In this document: one piece after another, positions 50,816-62,377 of the stretch | Layout of the letters: the number at the start of each line of letters is the position of its first letter | How positions within the stretch are numbered: position 1 is the stretch's first letter | DNA from: Nocardioides thalensis | GTDB lineage: Bacteria; Actinomycetota; Actinomycetes; Propionibacteriales; Nocardioidaceae | NCBI RefSeq assembly: GCF_013410655.1 | Contig: NZ_JACCFP010000001.1 | Coordinates: 3,929,501-3,993,500 of the forward strand | Length of the DNA: 64,000 bases | Direction of reading: 5' to 3' | The notes under the pieces: generated by a model | Seen by the model: only the letters and a program-made list of their open reading frames with translations | Database searches by the model: none | What the model was told of the DNA's origin: nothing | Translations under genes and position numbers: made by a program

Positions 50816-51181
50816 ATGGCTACCGCAATCTCTCCTTCTCGGGTGGAGTCAATGGTCCTGACCGTTCGTACGGCGCTGACCGCCGCCGGCCTCACGATCC
50901 TCGTGTGCCTGGCCGCCATCAGCGTCATCGGCGCACCGCCGGAGGCGGCGCCGACCCAGCAGCTGGGCCTGGCGTCCGGCCTCGACAAGATGCTCGAGCG
51001 CAACAACTGCTCCACCACCGGCTTCGGCCCGGAGGTCATCCCGAGCAAGGCCATCGTGACCAGCCCCGGCGGGGTCACCCAGCTGGTCTCGTTCGACTAC
51101 GGCTGGAAGGTCTTCGAGGGCAGGAAGCCCGGCGAGCTCGTCGCCGTGTGCCTGGGCCGCAAGCCCGTCGCCGCCGGCTGA
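50816..51181 (+). CDS. Small membrane-anchored or secreted protein
   Basis: 121 residues. One hydrophobic segment at about 16-40, then an outer domain of about 75 residues with two cysteines (NNCSTTGFG and AVCLGRKP) likely to form a disulfide. No family recognised. ATG 50816 has GGTGAGAG just before; the ATG 12 codons later is an alternative. Confidence 0.6.
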   Translation: MATAISPSRVESMVLTVRTALTAAGLTILVCLAAISVIGAPPEAAPTQQLGLASGLDKMLERNNCSTTGFGPEVIPSKAIVTSPGGVTQLVSFDYGWKVFEGRKPGELVAVCLGRKPVAAG

Positions 51182-51262
51182 CGGAGGCGCCCGTACGTCG
51201 CCGCCGGGCGACTCGACAACCCGGCTGACGCCGTCGGCGGGCGGCACTAGAGTCGGGTGCCG

Positions 51263-53608
<2,346 letters not shown>

Positions 53609-53610
53609 CC

Positions 53611-53656
53611 AGCGGTTTCGAGGCTCGGCCGCGGCCGGCCTCGCACCTCAACCACC
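53611..53656 (-). repeat. 46-bp dispersed palindrome, copy 6
   Basis: Starts 3 bases after the UvrA-like stop, with GGTTTCGAGGCTCGGCCGC inside and ending CTCGCACCTCAACCACC. The first three bases differ from the other copies. It could also act as a transcription end. Confidence 0.88.
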
Positions 53657-53766
53657 GGGAAAAAAGAAATCCGCAGTTCTCCAGAACCAATCGGGTCCAG
53701 CCGCCATCACACCTGGCATACAGCCGGCAGCAAGCCGGCGGGACACCCGACACAAGGAGAACGACC

Positions 53767-54231
53767 ATGAACATCAAGAAGATCGCCCTCACCGGCTTCG
53801 GCACCACCGCTGCGGCCATCGCGCTCGTCGCCGCCACCGGCACCGGCGCCCAGGCCGCGACGCTCCACGGCACCGACTACGCCGACTTCCTCAACGGCAC
53901 CAACTACAACGACCTGATCAAGGGTTACAACGGCAACGACGAGATCTGGGGCAACGACGGCCACGACGACCTCCACGGCATGGGCCACCGCGACCAGATC
54001 TACGCCGGCTACGGCGACGACTACGCCCACGGCGGTGCCGGCTACGACTACGTCGAGCCGGGCTCCGGCTACGACACCGTCAACCTCGCCAAGGGCCACG
54101 ACCGCGTCTACCTCTGGAACGACGGCTACACCGACTACATCTACTGCGGTGCCGGCTACGACACGGTCGAGTACTACGACTGGGACTACAACGACGTGTT
54201 CTACGGCTGCGAGAACTTCGTCCAGGTCTGA
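53767..54231 (+). CDS. Secreted RTX-like calcium-binding repeat protein
   Basis: 154 residues. Signal peptide about 1-33 (MNIKKIALTGFGTTAAA, ending AQA). The rest is a run of Gly/Asp/Tyr-rich 9-18 residue repeats (GNDEIWGNDGHDDLHGMG, GAGYDYVEPGSGYD) of the hemolysin-type calcium-binding beta-roll, with unusually many Tyr and two cysteines near the end. AAGGAG before ATG. Followed by a strong terminator. Likely a small exported calcium-folding protein of unknown role. Confidence 0.85.
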   Translation: MNIKKIALTGFGTTAAAIALVAATGTGAQAATLHGTDYADFLNGTNYNDLIKGYNGNDEIWGNDGHDDLHGMGHRDQIYAGYGDDYAHGGAGYDYVEPGSGYDTVNLAKGHDRVYLWNDGYTDYIYCGAGYDTVEYYDWDYNDVFYGCENFVQV

Positions 54232-54284
54232 GTCGCCCAACGTCGCCTGAGGGGCACCCCGAGAACCTCTCGCAGCGACAACGA

Positions 54285-54318
54285 ACAGCCCCTGGTCCGC
54301 CCGCGGACCAGGGGCTGT
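54285..54318 (+). terminator. Strong hairpin terminator after the RTX gene
   Basis: Perfect 15-bp arms, 54285-54299 (ACAGCCCCTGGTCCG) and 54304-54318, with a 4-base loop. There is no T run, as usual in high-GC actinobacteria. It lies between convergent genes and can end transcription from both sides. Confidence 0.85.
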
Positions 54319-54356
54319 CTCGCGTCCAGGTGGATGCGGAACCCGCGGTGTGCGCT

Positions 54357-55832
54357 CTAAGGCGCCGTCGTCCGGGCCGTCCGGACGGGCGCGAGCGGCC
54401 CGCAGCGCACGCCGGTGCGGGCGCTGTAGGCGTCGAGGGCGGCGCGGTAGCGCGCGCGGTCGCGCTTGTGAGTCGCCAGGAACCGCAGCTGGCCGGCGAG
54501 CCGCCGCGGGGCCGGGTACCAGCGGTCGAAGTCGAGACCGCAGTCCTGGAGCACCTTGGTCGGCACCCGCTCGATCACGAGGCTCAGGTTGTGGAGGATG
54601 AGCGCCGAGACGATCGGCGGCGCCGCCGAGGGCGTGCGGGTGCGGGACGCGTGGAAGTCGAGGGCGTAGAGCGGGGCATCGGCCAGCTTGCCGAGGAACA
54701 TCAGATGGGTCATGTAGTAGCCGGCGACGCTGCTGAACCCGAGCGTCATCGACGAGGAGTTGATCGACAGGACGCGCCCGGAGGCCGAGGTGTAGGGCTC
54801 GTGGTCGACGTCGCGCGGGTTGAGGTAGCCGGTGCAGTTGACCACCCAGCTCCCCGCCGGCACCGGGCGCCGCTCACCGCTGCGCAGCACCATCTCCGGC
54901 CGGGCGTCGCGGTCCACGACGTCGACGAGGTGGTCGCCGACGACGTGGCTCAGTCCGGCACGCACCGTGTCGGCCTCGGCGGCGGACAGGATGCCGAACG
55001 CGTTGTGCGCCGCCGAGTCCAGCGGCGTCACGCCGTACTCGTCGCGGCAGACGCCGACGACCTCGTCCACGTTGGTGCCGTCGAAGCGATTGGCGATCCG
55101 GGTGAACATCAGGTTGGGCCGGGTGCCGCCGAACCAACGGCGCGCGCCCTCGACGTACACCAGGTCGCGGTTGAAGAAGTAAGTCCCCGAGCCCGTCACC
55201 AGGCCGACCTCCCGGCCGGGCTGCCGCGTGATGATCGTGTGCGCGGTGTCGATCGCGGTCTTGCCGCTGCCGATGATCCACACGGGCGCGTCGTCTCCGA
55301 CGCCGAGCGGCCCCTCTACTTCGAGGTGCTGGGGCGCGACGGAGCGGACCTGTCGGCTGGTCAGGGGCAGCGGATCGATGACCTCGACGTCGAAGCCGAC
55401 CGCGTGGATGAACCGGTCGGCGCGGAAGCGGTGCGACGTGCCGTCGGGGCCGCGCGCCACGACCGTCACCCCGCTCGCGTCCTCCTCGTGGGAGAGGAAG
55501 TCCCACCCCCAGCGCGCGTCGACGTCGATCCGTGACGCGATCACGTCGTAGCAGTGCCGCAGGTGCGTCAGCACCTCGTCCCGGGTCGGGAGGTAGCTCG
55601 GCTCCCGCCCGAGGGTCCACGGGATGTTGCCTGCGGTGAACACCGGGTGCGGCTGGTGGAGCCGCACGTACGGATAGGCGTCGTTCCACATGCCGCCCGG
55701 GCCGTCATGCCGGTCGAGCAGCAGGATCCGGCCGGTGCGCGGGAGGTACTCGCTCGCCACGAAGGCGGCGTTCAGGCCGGAGATCCCGGCCCCCAGGATG
55801 CAGACGTCGTACGTCGTCTCCGGCTCGTCCAT
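54357..55832 (-). CDS. Flavin-containing monooxygenase-like oxidoreductase
   Basis: 491 residues. FAD motif CILGAGISGLNAAF near the front, then GGMWNDAYPYVRLHQPH, and an NADPH-type motif VWIIGSGKTAIDTAHT in the middle; VNCTGYLNP as the second FAD contact. Oxygenates or oxidises a soft nucleophile; substrate unknown. ATG 55832 chosen because GGAGG lies 8 bases before it; ATG 55853 is seven codons upstream with a weaker site. Confidence 0.82.
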   Translation of the reverse strand: MDEPETTYDVCILGAGISGLNAAFVASEYLPRTGRILLLDRHDGPGGMWNDAYPYVRLHQPHPVFTAGNIPWTLGREPSYLPTRDEVLTHLRHCYDVIASRIDVDARWGWDFLSHEEDASGVTVVARGPDGTSHRFRADRFIHAVGFDVEVIDPLPLTSRQVRSVAPQHLEVEGPLGVGDDAPVWIIGSGKTAIDTAHTIITRQPGREVGLVTGSGTYFFNRDLVYVEGARRWFGGTRPNLMFTRIANRFDGTNVDEVVGVCRDEYGVTPLDSAAHNAFGILSAAEADTVRAGLSHVVGDHLVDVVDRDARPEMVLRSGERRPVPAGSWVVNCTGYLNPRDVDHEPYTSASGRVLSINSSSMTLGFSSVAGYYMTHLMFLGKLADAPLYALDFHASRTRTPSAAPPIVSALILHNLSLVIERVPTKVLQDCGLDFDRWYPAPRRLAGQLRFLATHKRDRARYRAALDAYSARTGVRCGPLAPVRTARTTAP

Positions 55833-55950
55833 CACGGTGACCTCCGACCCCATGAGCGGTGTGATCCCGAGACGGTCCCTCCACCATGCACCCGCGATTG
55901 CCTCTTTGTCGCCCCTTCTGCCCGAATCGGGTGGCGGGTACCGGCCCGGC

Positions 55951-57246
55951 ATGACCGCTGACCTGGCCTACCTGATCGCCGGCGCCAGCCTCCTCCTCGC
56001 CGTCCTGCTGCCGGACCTGCTGCGCCGGTGGGCGATCTCGGCACCGATGGTGCTGGTCGCGGTCGGGATGCTGATCGGCGCGCTGCCGATCACCGACGGC
56101 CTGCCCGTGGACGTGCACGAGAACCGGGCACTGATCGAGCACACGACCGAGCTGTGCGTGATCGTCGCGCTGATGGGCGTCGGCCTGGCGCTCGACCGGC
56201 CCCTGTGGATCCGGAGGCCGAGCACCTGGTGGACGTGGACGGCGACCTGGCGGCTGCTGCTGGTCGCGATGCCGCTGTGCATCGCCGGGATCGCGCTGCT
56301 CGGGTGGTGGGCGGGTCTCGCGCCCGCGGCCGCGGTGCTGCTCGGGGCCGTGCTGGCGCCCACCGACCCGGTGCTGGCCTCCGACGTGCAGGTGGCGGGG
56401 CCGCAGACCGGCGACCACGAGGTCGACGAGAGCGACGAGCTGCGGTTCACGCTCACCTCCGAGGCGGGCCTCAACGACGGGCTTGCGTTCCCCTTCGTCG
56501 CCCTGGCGATCCTCATGGCCACCGAGGCGACGGTCGGCGACTGGGCCCTGGAGTGGCTGGGCTTCCACCTCGTCGCGAAGGTGCTCATCGGGGTCGCGAC
56601 CGGGATCGCGGTCGGGCAGCTGCTCGCGCACATCGCGTTCCGCTCACAGAGCCGGGCGCTCCGGGTGGCCGAGCGCGGGGAGTCGCTGATGGCGCTGGCC
56701 GCGTTAGTCACGGCGTACGGCGTCGCCGAGGTGGCCCAGGGCTACGGGTTCCTCGCCGTCTTTGTCTGCGCGATGACGTTCCGCGACGCCGAGCGCTCTC
56801 ACGACTACCACGCCGCGATGCACGAGGTGGCCGAGCGGCTCGAGCGGCTGCTGACGCTCTTCGTGCTGCTCGCTCTCGGGATCGCGCTCACCCGCGGGCT
56901 GCTCGCCGAGCTGGACTGGCGCGGGGTCGCGATCGGGCTCGCGCTGCTGCTGGTGATCCGGCCGCTGGCCGGGTTCGTGTCCCTGGCCGGCCTGGGCTCG
57001 CCGGACCCCGACCACGCCCGGCTCACGACCGGCCAGCGATGGGCCGCCGCGTTCTTCGGGGTCCGCGGCGTCGGCTCGCTCTACTACCTGGCGTACGCCG
57101 CCGGCAAGGTCGAGGTCTCCGACTGGCTGTGGGCGACGGTGACGTTCACCATCGTGGCGTCGGTGTTCCTGCACGGGATCCTCGCGACGCCGGTGATGCG
57201 GCATGTCGACCCCGACCGCCGTACGGGCAGCGCGCAGGACGGCTGA
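55951..57246 (+). CDS. Cation:proton antiporter (NhaP/CPA1 type)
   Basis: 431 residues, about 12 membrane helices. GAVLAPTDPVLASDVQVAG and TSEAGLNDG are the ion-site motifs, as in the antiporter at 38.1 kb, but there is no TrkA_C domain. It exchanges Na+ or K+ for protons. Convergent with the glutamate dehydrogenase gene, 4 bases apart. Confidence 0.9.
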   Translation: MTADLAYLIAGASLLLAVLLPDLLRRWAISAPMVLVAVGMLIGALPITDGLPVDVHENRALIEHTTELCVIVALMGVGLALDRPLWIRRPSTWWTWTATWRLLLVAMPLCIAGIALLGWWAGLAPAAAVLLGAVLAPTDPVLASDVQVAGPQTGDHEVDESDELRFTLTSEAGLNDGLAFPFVALAILMATEATVGDWALEWLGFHLVAKVLIGVATGIAVGQLLAHIAFRSQSRALRVAERGESLMALAALVTAYGVAEVAQGYGFLAVFVCAMTFRDAERSHDYHAAMHEVAERLERLLTLFVLLALGIALTRGLLAELDWRGVAIGLALLLVIRPLAGFVSLAGLGSPDPDHARLTTGQRWAAAFFGVRGVGSLYYLAYAAGKVEVSDWLWATVTFTIVASVFLHGILATPVMRHVDPDRRTGSAQDG

Positions 57247-57250
57247 AGCA

Positions 57251-58552
57251 TCACGGGTAGAGACCGCGCGAGCGGTGCGCCTCGGCGACCGTCTTCACAG
57301 CGAGCGAGGTGGCAGCGGCCCGCAGCGTCAGGTCGTGGCGGCGCGCGTGCGACGAGACCCGCTCCCACGCCAGCCGCATCCGCTCTGCCAGCCGCTCCTC
57401 GACCTCCTGCACCGACCACCAGTACGCCTGGTTGGCCTGCACCCACTCGAAGTAGGAGACGACGACACCGCCCGCGTTGGCGAGGATGTCGGGCACGACG
57501 ACGGTGCCCCGGCGGGCGAGGATGGCGTCGGCGGCCGCGGTGGTCGGGCCGTTGGCGCCCTCGACGACGAACCGGGCCCGGACGTCGTGGGCGTTGCCCT
57601 CGTGGATGACGCTCTCGATCGCCGCGGGCACGAGGACGGTGACGTCGAGGTAGAGCAGGTCGTCGGCCGCGGGCAGCTCCTCACCACCGGAGAACCCGAC
57701 GACGGTCCCGGTGCTGTCGACGTGCCGCCCGAGCGCTTCGATGTCCAGGCCCGCCGCGGCGTGGACGGCGCCGTACTGGTCGCTCACGGCCGTCACGGTG
57801 ACGCCGAGCTCGTGGAGGAACTCCGCCGCTCCCCGGCCGACCTTGCCGAACCCCTGGACGGCTGCGGTCGCCTGGCTCGGCTCCAGGCCGTGCTCGCGCA
57901 GCGCGGCCACGGCCGTGTGCACGACGCCCCGCGAGGTGGCGCCCGCCCGGCCCAGGGAGCCGCCCAGGGCGATGGGCTTGCCGGTGACGACGCCGAGCAC
58001 GGTGCGCCCGTGGCTGACGGAGTAGGTGTCCATCAGCCAGGCCATGGTCTGCTCGTCGGTGCCGATGTCGGGCGCGGGGATGTCGCTCTCGGGGCCGATC
58101 ACCGGGGAGATCTCGCTGGTGTAGCGCCGCGTGATCCGCTCGAGCTCCGCGGTGCTGTAGCCACGCGGGTCGACCGCCACGCCACCCTTCGCACCGCCGT
58201 ACGGCACGTCGAGCAGGGCGCACTTCCACGTCATCCACATCGCGAGCGCCCGCACCTCGTCGAGGTTGACGTCCGGGCTGAAGCGAAGGCCGCCCTTGGC
58301 GGGGCCGCGGGACAGGTTGTGCTGCACCCGGTGGCCGGTGAGCACCTCGATCCGGCCGTCGTCGCGACGCAGCGGCACGCTGACCGTGACCTCCCGGCGG
58401 GGTACGGCGAGCATGGCGTAGACGCTCTCGTCGTAGCCGAGGATGTCGATCGCCTCGCGCAGCTGGGCGCGCGCGTCGGCGAGCGGGTCGGCGGCCGGCG
58501 CCGTTCCGGGCGCGGGGGCGGGGGCGGCGGGACGGAGGTCGGTCGAGGTCAC
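57251..58552 (-). CDS. gdhA: Glutamate/leucine dehydrogenase family enzyme
   Basis: 433 residues. Catalytic lysines in GPAKGGLRF and PYGGAKGG (K122), then the Rossmann core AAVQGFGKVGRGAAEFL and DILANAGGVVVSYFEW. It deaminates glutamate to 2-oxoglutarate or the reverse. GTG 58552 overlaps the glutaryl-CoA dehydrogenase stop (GTGA). As the last gene of the operon it can recycle the glutamate made by the first-step aminotransferase (inference). Confidence 0.9.
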   Translation of the reverse strand: MTSTDLRPAAPAPAPGTAPAADPLADARAQLREAIDILGYDESVYAMLAVPRREVTVSVPLRRDDGRIEVLTGHRVQHNLSRGPAKGGLRFSPDVNLDEVRALAMWMTWKCALLDVPYGGAKGGVAVDPRGYSTAELERITRRYTSEISPVIGPESDIPAPDIGTDEQTMAWLMDTYSVSHGRTVLGVVTGKPIALGGSLGRAGATSRGVVHTAVAALREHGLEPSQATAAVQGFGKVGRGAAEFLHELGVTVTAVSDQYGAVHAAAGLDIEALGRHVDSTGTVVGFSGGEELPAADDLLYLDVTVLVPAAIESVIHEGNAHDVRARFVVEGANGPTTAAADAILARRGTVVVPDILANAGGVVVSYFEWVQANQAYWWSVQEVEERLAERMRLAWERVSSHARRHDLTLRAAATSLAVKTVAEAHRSRGLYP

Positions 58553-59739
58553 CGGAACGCCGCCTGTCCGGTCATGGCCTGGCCGACGACGAGGGTGTGC
58601 ATCTCGACGGTGCCCTCGTAGGTCAGCACCGACTCGAGGTTGTTCATGTGCCGGATCACCGGGTACTCCAGCGAGATCCCGTTGGCGCCGAGGATCGTGC
58701 GCGCCGTGCGGCAGATCTCGAGTGCCTCGCGCACGTTGTTGAGCTTGCCGAGGCTGACCTGCTCGGGCCGCAGCGTGCCGGCGTCCTTGCGTCGCCCGAG
58801 GTGGAGCGCGAGCAGCACGCCCTTGGTGTACTCGAGGTTCATGTCGACGAGCTTCTGCTGGGTGAGCTGGAAGCCCGAGATCGGCTTGCCGAACTGGGTG
58901 CGCTCGTTCGCGTAGGACAGCGCCGCCGCGAGGGAGGACCGCGCCGCGCCCATGGCACCCCAGACGATGCCGTAGCGCGCCTCGTTGAGGCAGCTGAGCG
59001 GGCCCTTGAGGCCCCGGACCTCCGGGAACGCCGCGGAGTCCGGGAGCCGGACGCCGTCGAGCACGATCTCGCCGGTCACCGACGCGCGCAGGGACAGCTT
59101 GTGCTTGATCTCGGGGGCGGAGAAGCCGGGGGTGTCGGTCGGTACGACGAACCCGCGCACGCCCTCGTCGGTCTGGGCCCACACGACCGCGACGTCGGCG
59201 ACCGAGGAGTTGGTGATCCACATCTTGCGGCCGTCGAGGATCCAGTCGCTGCCGTCGCGGCGGGCGCGGGTGCGCATGTTGCCCGGGTCGGACCCGACGT
59301 CGGGCTCGGTCAGGCCGAAGCAGCCGATGGCCGTCCCCACCGCCATCCGCGGCAGCCACTCCTGCTTCTGCTGCTCCGAGCCCCAGCGCCAGATCGCGAA
59401 CATGGCCAGGGATCCCTGCACCGAGACGAGCGAGCGGATGCCCGAGTCGGTCGCCTCCAGCTCGAGACAGGCGAGGCCGTACTCGGTCGCCGACATGCCG
59501 GCACAGCCGTAGCCCTCCAGGTGCATGCCGAGCACGCCCAGCGCGCCGAGCTCCTTGGCGAGACCGCGGACGTCCTCGATCGCGCCACGCTCGAACCAGT
59601 CGGCGACGTACGGGTCGATGCGCTCGTTGCACAGCTGGCGGACGGAGTCGCGCACGGCCTTCTCGTCGGCGGAGAGCAGGTCGTCGATGCCCGCGGGGTC
59701 GAGCGGCTCGAAGGGGGGCAGGGCGTCGTTCGTGCTCAT
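58549..59739 (-). CDS. gcdH: Glutaryl-CoA dehydrogenase
   Basis: 396 residues of the acyl-CoA dehydrogenase family, GcdH branch: FGLTEPDVGSDP for FAD, and the base E375 in TYEGTVEMH. It oxidises and decarboxylates glutaryl-CoA to crotonyl-CoA, passing electrons to ETF. ATGA overlap with the CoA transferase upstream. Confidence 0.9.
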   Translation of the reverse strand: MSTNDALPPFEPLDPAGIDDLLSADEKAVRDSVRQLCNERIDPYVADWFERGAIEDVRGLAKELGALGVLGMHLEGYGCAGMSATEYGLACLELEATDSGIRSLVSVQGSLAMFAIWRWGSEQQKQEWLPRMAVGTAIGCFGLTEPDVGSDPGNMRTRARRDGSDWILDGRKMWITNSSVADVAVVWAQTDEGVRGFVVPTDTPGFSAPEIKHKLSLRASVTGEIVLDGVRLPDSAAFPEVRGLKGPLSCLNEARYGIVWGAMGAARSSLAAALSYANERTQFGKPISGFQLTQQKLVDMNLEYTKGVLLALHLGRRKDAGTLRPEQVSLGKLNNVREALEICRTARTILGANGISLEYPVIRHMNNLESVLTYEGTVEMHTLVVGQAMTGQAAFR

Positions 59740-60875
59740 CGGTGGTTCTCCTTGGTCAGCCAGTGGCGGATCTCGTCGTTGTGCTCGCCCAGCCGCGGCG
59801 GCGGGGCGTAGGTGTCGATCGGGGTGCTCGAGAAGGCGAGCGGGCTGCGCACCTGGGCGGGGGCGTCACCGACGTCGACGGTCGGCTCGAGACCGAGCCG
59901 CTCGGCGAGGTCGAACGCGTCGGCGATGTCGCCGACCTTGCCCGCCGGTACGCCGGCCGCGGTCAGACGTTGCGTCCAGGCGTCGACGGTGTCGGCCCCG
60001 AGCGCGTCCTCGAGGGCCGCGACCAGCGCGTCCCGGTGCCGGACCCGGTCGCCGTTGGTGGCGAAGCGCGCGTCGGTGGCGAGCCCGGGCCGCCCGACCA
60101 CGCGGGCGAGGTCGCGGAACTGGCGGTCGTTGCCGCAGCACAGCGCGAGCTGTCCGTCCTTCGCGGCGAGCGTCTCGTACGGCGCGATGGACGGGTGCCG
60201 GTTGCCCATCCCGCCGGGGGCACTGCCGGTCGCGAGGAAGGCCGAGGCCTGGTTGGCCAGCGACCCGAGGAGGCTGGAGAGCAGGTTGACCTCGATGCGC
60301 TGCCCGTGGCCGTCGCGGCGCCGCGCGTGGAGCGCGGCGAGGATCGCGGCCACGGCGTCCTTGGACGTGAGCACGTCGACGAGGGCGACGCCCGCCTTCG
60401 TGGGCTCGCCCGGCGGACCCGTGATGCTCATCAGGCCGCCCACGGCCTGGACGAGGAAGTCGTAGCCGGGCAGGTCGGCCCCGCCGGCCGAGCCGAAGCC
60501 GGTGATCGAGCAGTAGACGACACCGGGGTTGGTGGCGCTGACCTCGCGGTAGCCGAGACCGCGGCGGTCGAGGGTGCCGGCCTTGAAGTTCTCGACGACC
60601 ACGTCGGCCCGGCGCGCGAGCTCGCGCGCGAGCGCCAGGTCCGACGGCTCGCCGAGGTCGAGCTCGACGGACCGCTTGGACCGGTTCGCGCACTCGAAGT
60701 ACGAGCTCGAGTTGTCGGTCCACGGCGGCCCCCAGCTGCGGGTGTCGTCGCCCATGCCGGGTCGCTCGACCTTGACGACGTCGGCGCCGAGGTCGGCGAG
60801 GGTCGCCGTGGCGAGCGGACCGGCGAGCACACGGCTGAAGTCCGCGACGAGGACGCCCTCCAGTGGCCGGCTCAT
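59736..60875 (-). CDS. CaiB/BaiF-type CoA transferase
   Basis: 379 residues of family III CoA transferases. The opening PLEGVLVADFSRVLAGPLAT and the nucleophile D167 in GVALVDVLTS are seen. Beside gcdH the likely job is moving CoA to glutarate (as in human SUGCT), an inference from order. Overlaps by ATGA on both sides. Confidence 0.88.
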   Translation of the reverse strand: MSRPLEGVLVADFSRVLAGPLATATLADLGADVVKVERPGMGDDTRSWGPPWTDNSSSYFECANRSKRSVELDLGEPSDLALARELARRADVVVENFKAGTLDRRGLGYREVSATNPGVVYCSITGFGSAGGADLPGYDFLVQAVGGLMSITGPPGEPTKAGVALVDVLTSKDAVAAILAALHARRRDGHGQRIEVNLLSSLLGSLANQASAFLATGSAPGGMGNRHPSIAPYETLAAKDGQLALCCGNDRQFRDLARVVGRPGLATDARFATNGDRVRHRDALVAALEDALGADTVDAWTQRLTAAGVPAGKVGDIADAFDLAERLGLEPTVDVGDAPAQVRSPLAFSSTPIDTYAPPPRLGEHNDEIRHWLTKENHR

Positions 60876-62377
60876 GCCAGGCCTCCCTCGGCCGTGCGGA
60901 GGCGTCCGTCGACGCGGCGCGGCAGCCGCCACGGGTTGTCGGCGCGCGCCTCGGCCGGCAGCCAGGAGTCCTCGGCGGACTGGAACGTCACCGGCCGGAC
61001 GAACCGGTCGAGGCCGTGGGCGCCGACCGACGTCGCCGCCGGCGCGGTCGTCGAGGGCCAGGGGCCGCCGTGCTGCTGGGCCCAGGTGAACGCCACCCCG
61101 GTCGGCCAGTCGTTGACGGTGACCCGGCCGGCCTTGTGGCTGAGGGCGTCGAGCACCCAGGCCGCCTGCGGGTCCTGCGCGTCGTCGGCGACCACGGTGG
61201 CGGCGAGCGAGCCCTGGAGGGCGGCGATCGCGTGGCGGAGCTCGTCATCCGTCGCGTACTCCACGACGAGGACGACCGCGCCGAAGCACTCCTCCAGCAG
61301 CCGGCTCCCGGGCTTCAGCGCGGTGACGTCCGCGGCGAGGACGGCGGCGGGCGCCGTCCAGCCGGTGCCGTCGCCGCCGACGCCGGCGACCACCTCGGCG
61401 CCCGCCGCCGTGAGCTCGTCGATCCCGGCTCGCACCGAGTCCGCGATCGGCTCGGTGAGCATCACCGGCGCGGGCGCCTGCGACCGCAGCGCGCTCGCGA
61501 CCGCCTCGGCGGCGCCGCTGCCGGACGGCGCGAGCAGCAGGCCGGGCTTGGTGCAGAACTGGCCGTGGCCCAGGGTGAAGGAGCCGACGAAGCCCTCGGC
61601 GATCGCCGCGATGTCGGGCACGCGGTCGCGGGTGACCACGACCGGGTTCACCGTGCCCATCTCCGCGAAGACCGGGATGACCACGTCGCGCTGGTTGGCG
61701 AGCTGCCACAGAGCGAGTCCGCCCGCCTGGGAGCCGGTGAACGCGACGGCGGCGATCTCGGGTGCCTGCACGAGGTCGACGCCGGCTTGGTGGCCGACCA
61801 CGACGTCGAACGCGCCGCCGGGCGCACCCGCGCCGTCCAGGGCGGCGCGGGCGATCGCGACCTGCCGCGCCGACAGCTCCGGGTGCGCGGGGTGGGCCTT
61901 CGCGACGACCGGGCAGCCGGCTGCCAGCGCGGCTCCGGTGTCGTTGCCGAGCACGCTGAACGCGAACGGGAAGTTGCTCGCGCCGAACACCGCGACCGGG
62001 CCGATCGGGCGGTTGACCCGCACCAGCCGGGGCGTCGTGTCCGTCGCCTCGTCGATGGTCACGCCGAGGAAGGAGCCCTCCGCGGCCACGTCGCCGTAGA
62101 ACCGCAGCTGTGCGGCGGCGCGCGCGACCTCGCCGGTCAGGCGGGGCAGCCCGAGCGCGGTCTCCCGGTCGGCGAGCGCGGCGAGCTCGTCGGCGTGGGC
62201 CTCGAGCGCGTCGGCGACCGCGTGCAGCCAGCCGCGCCGCTCTGCGGGAGGCGCCGCAGCGACTGCTGCCGCCGCGCCCTGGGCCCGGTGGACCGCGGCG
62301 GCCAGGTCGGCGGGTGAGGTCTCCTCGACGGCGCCGCCGGCCGCGCCGGTGCGGGGGTCGTACGACGTGATGCTCAC
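60872..62377 (-). CDS. Aldehyde dehydrogenase (NADP+), glutarate-semialdehyde candidate
   Basis: 501 residues. GASNFPFAFSVLGND, the catalytic Glu in FAEMGTVNPV and the catalytic Cys in GHGQFCTKPG. By pattern it belongs to the 2-oxoglutarate-semialdehyde dehydrogenase group rather than the usual DavD. In this operon it most likely oxidises glutarate semialdehyde to glutarate (inference). GTG 62377 overlaps the gabT-like stop (GTGA). Confidence 0.86.
   Translation of the reverse strand: MSITSYDPRTGAAGGAVEETSPADLAAAVHRAQGAAAAVAAAPPAERRGWLHAVADALEAHADELAALADRETALGLPRLTGEVARAAAQLRFYGDVAAEGSFLGVTIDEATDTTPRLVRVNRPIGPVAVFGASNFPFAFSVLGNDTGAALAAGCPVVAKAHPAHPELSARQVAIARAALDGAGAPGGAFDVVVGHQAGVDLVQAPEIAAVAFTGSQAGGLALWQLANQRDVVIPVFAEMGTVNPVVVTRDRVPDIAAIAEGFVGSFTLGHGQFCTKPGLLLAPSGSGAAEAVASALRSQAPAPVMLTEPIADSVRAGIDELTAAGAEVVAGVGGDGTGWTAPAAVLAADVTALKPGSRLLEECFGAVVLVVEYATDDELRHAIAALQGSLAATVVADDAQDPQAAWVLDALSHKAGRVTVNDWPTGVAFTWAQQHGGPWPSTTAPAATSVGAHGLDRFVRPVTFQSAEDSWLPAEARADNPWRLPRRVDGRLRTAEGGLA

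Noticed and set aside
53767-54231. Bacterial toxin of the RTX cytolysin class
   Set aside because: Only 154 residues with repeats alone; no pore-forming or enzymatic part and no type I exporter genes.
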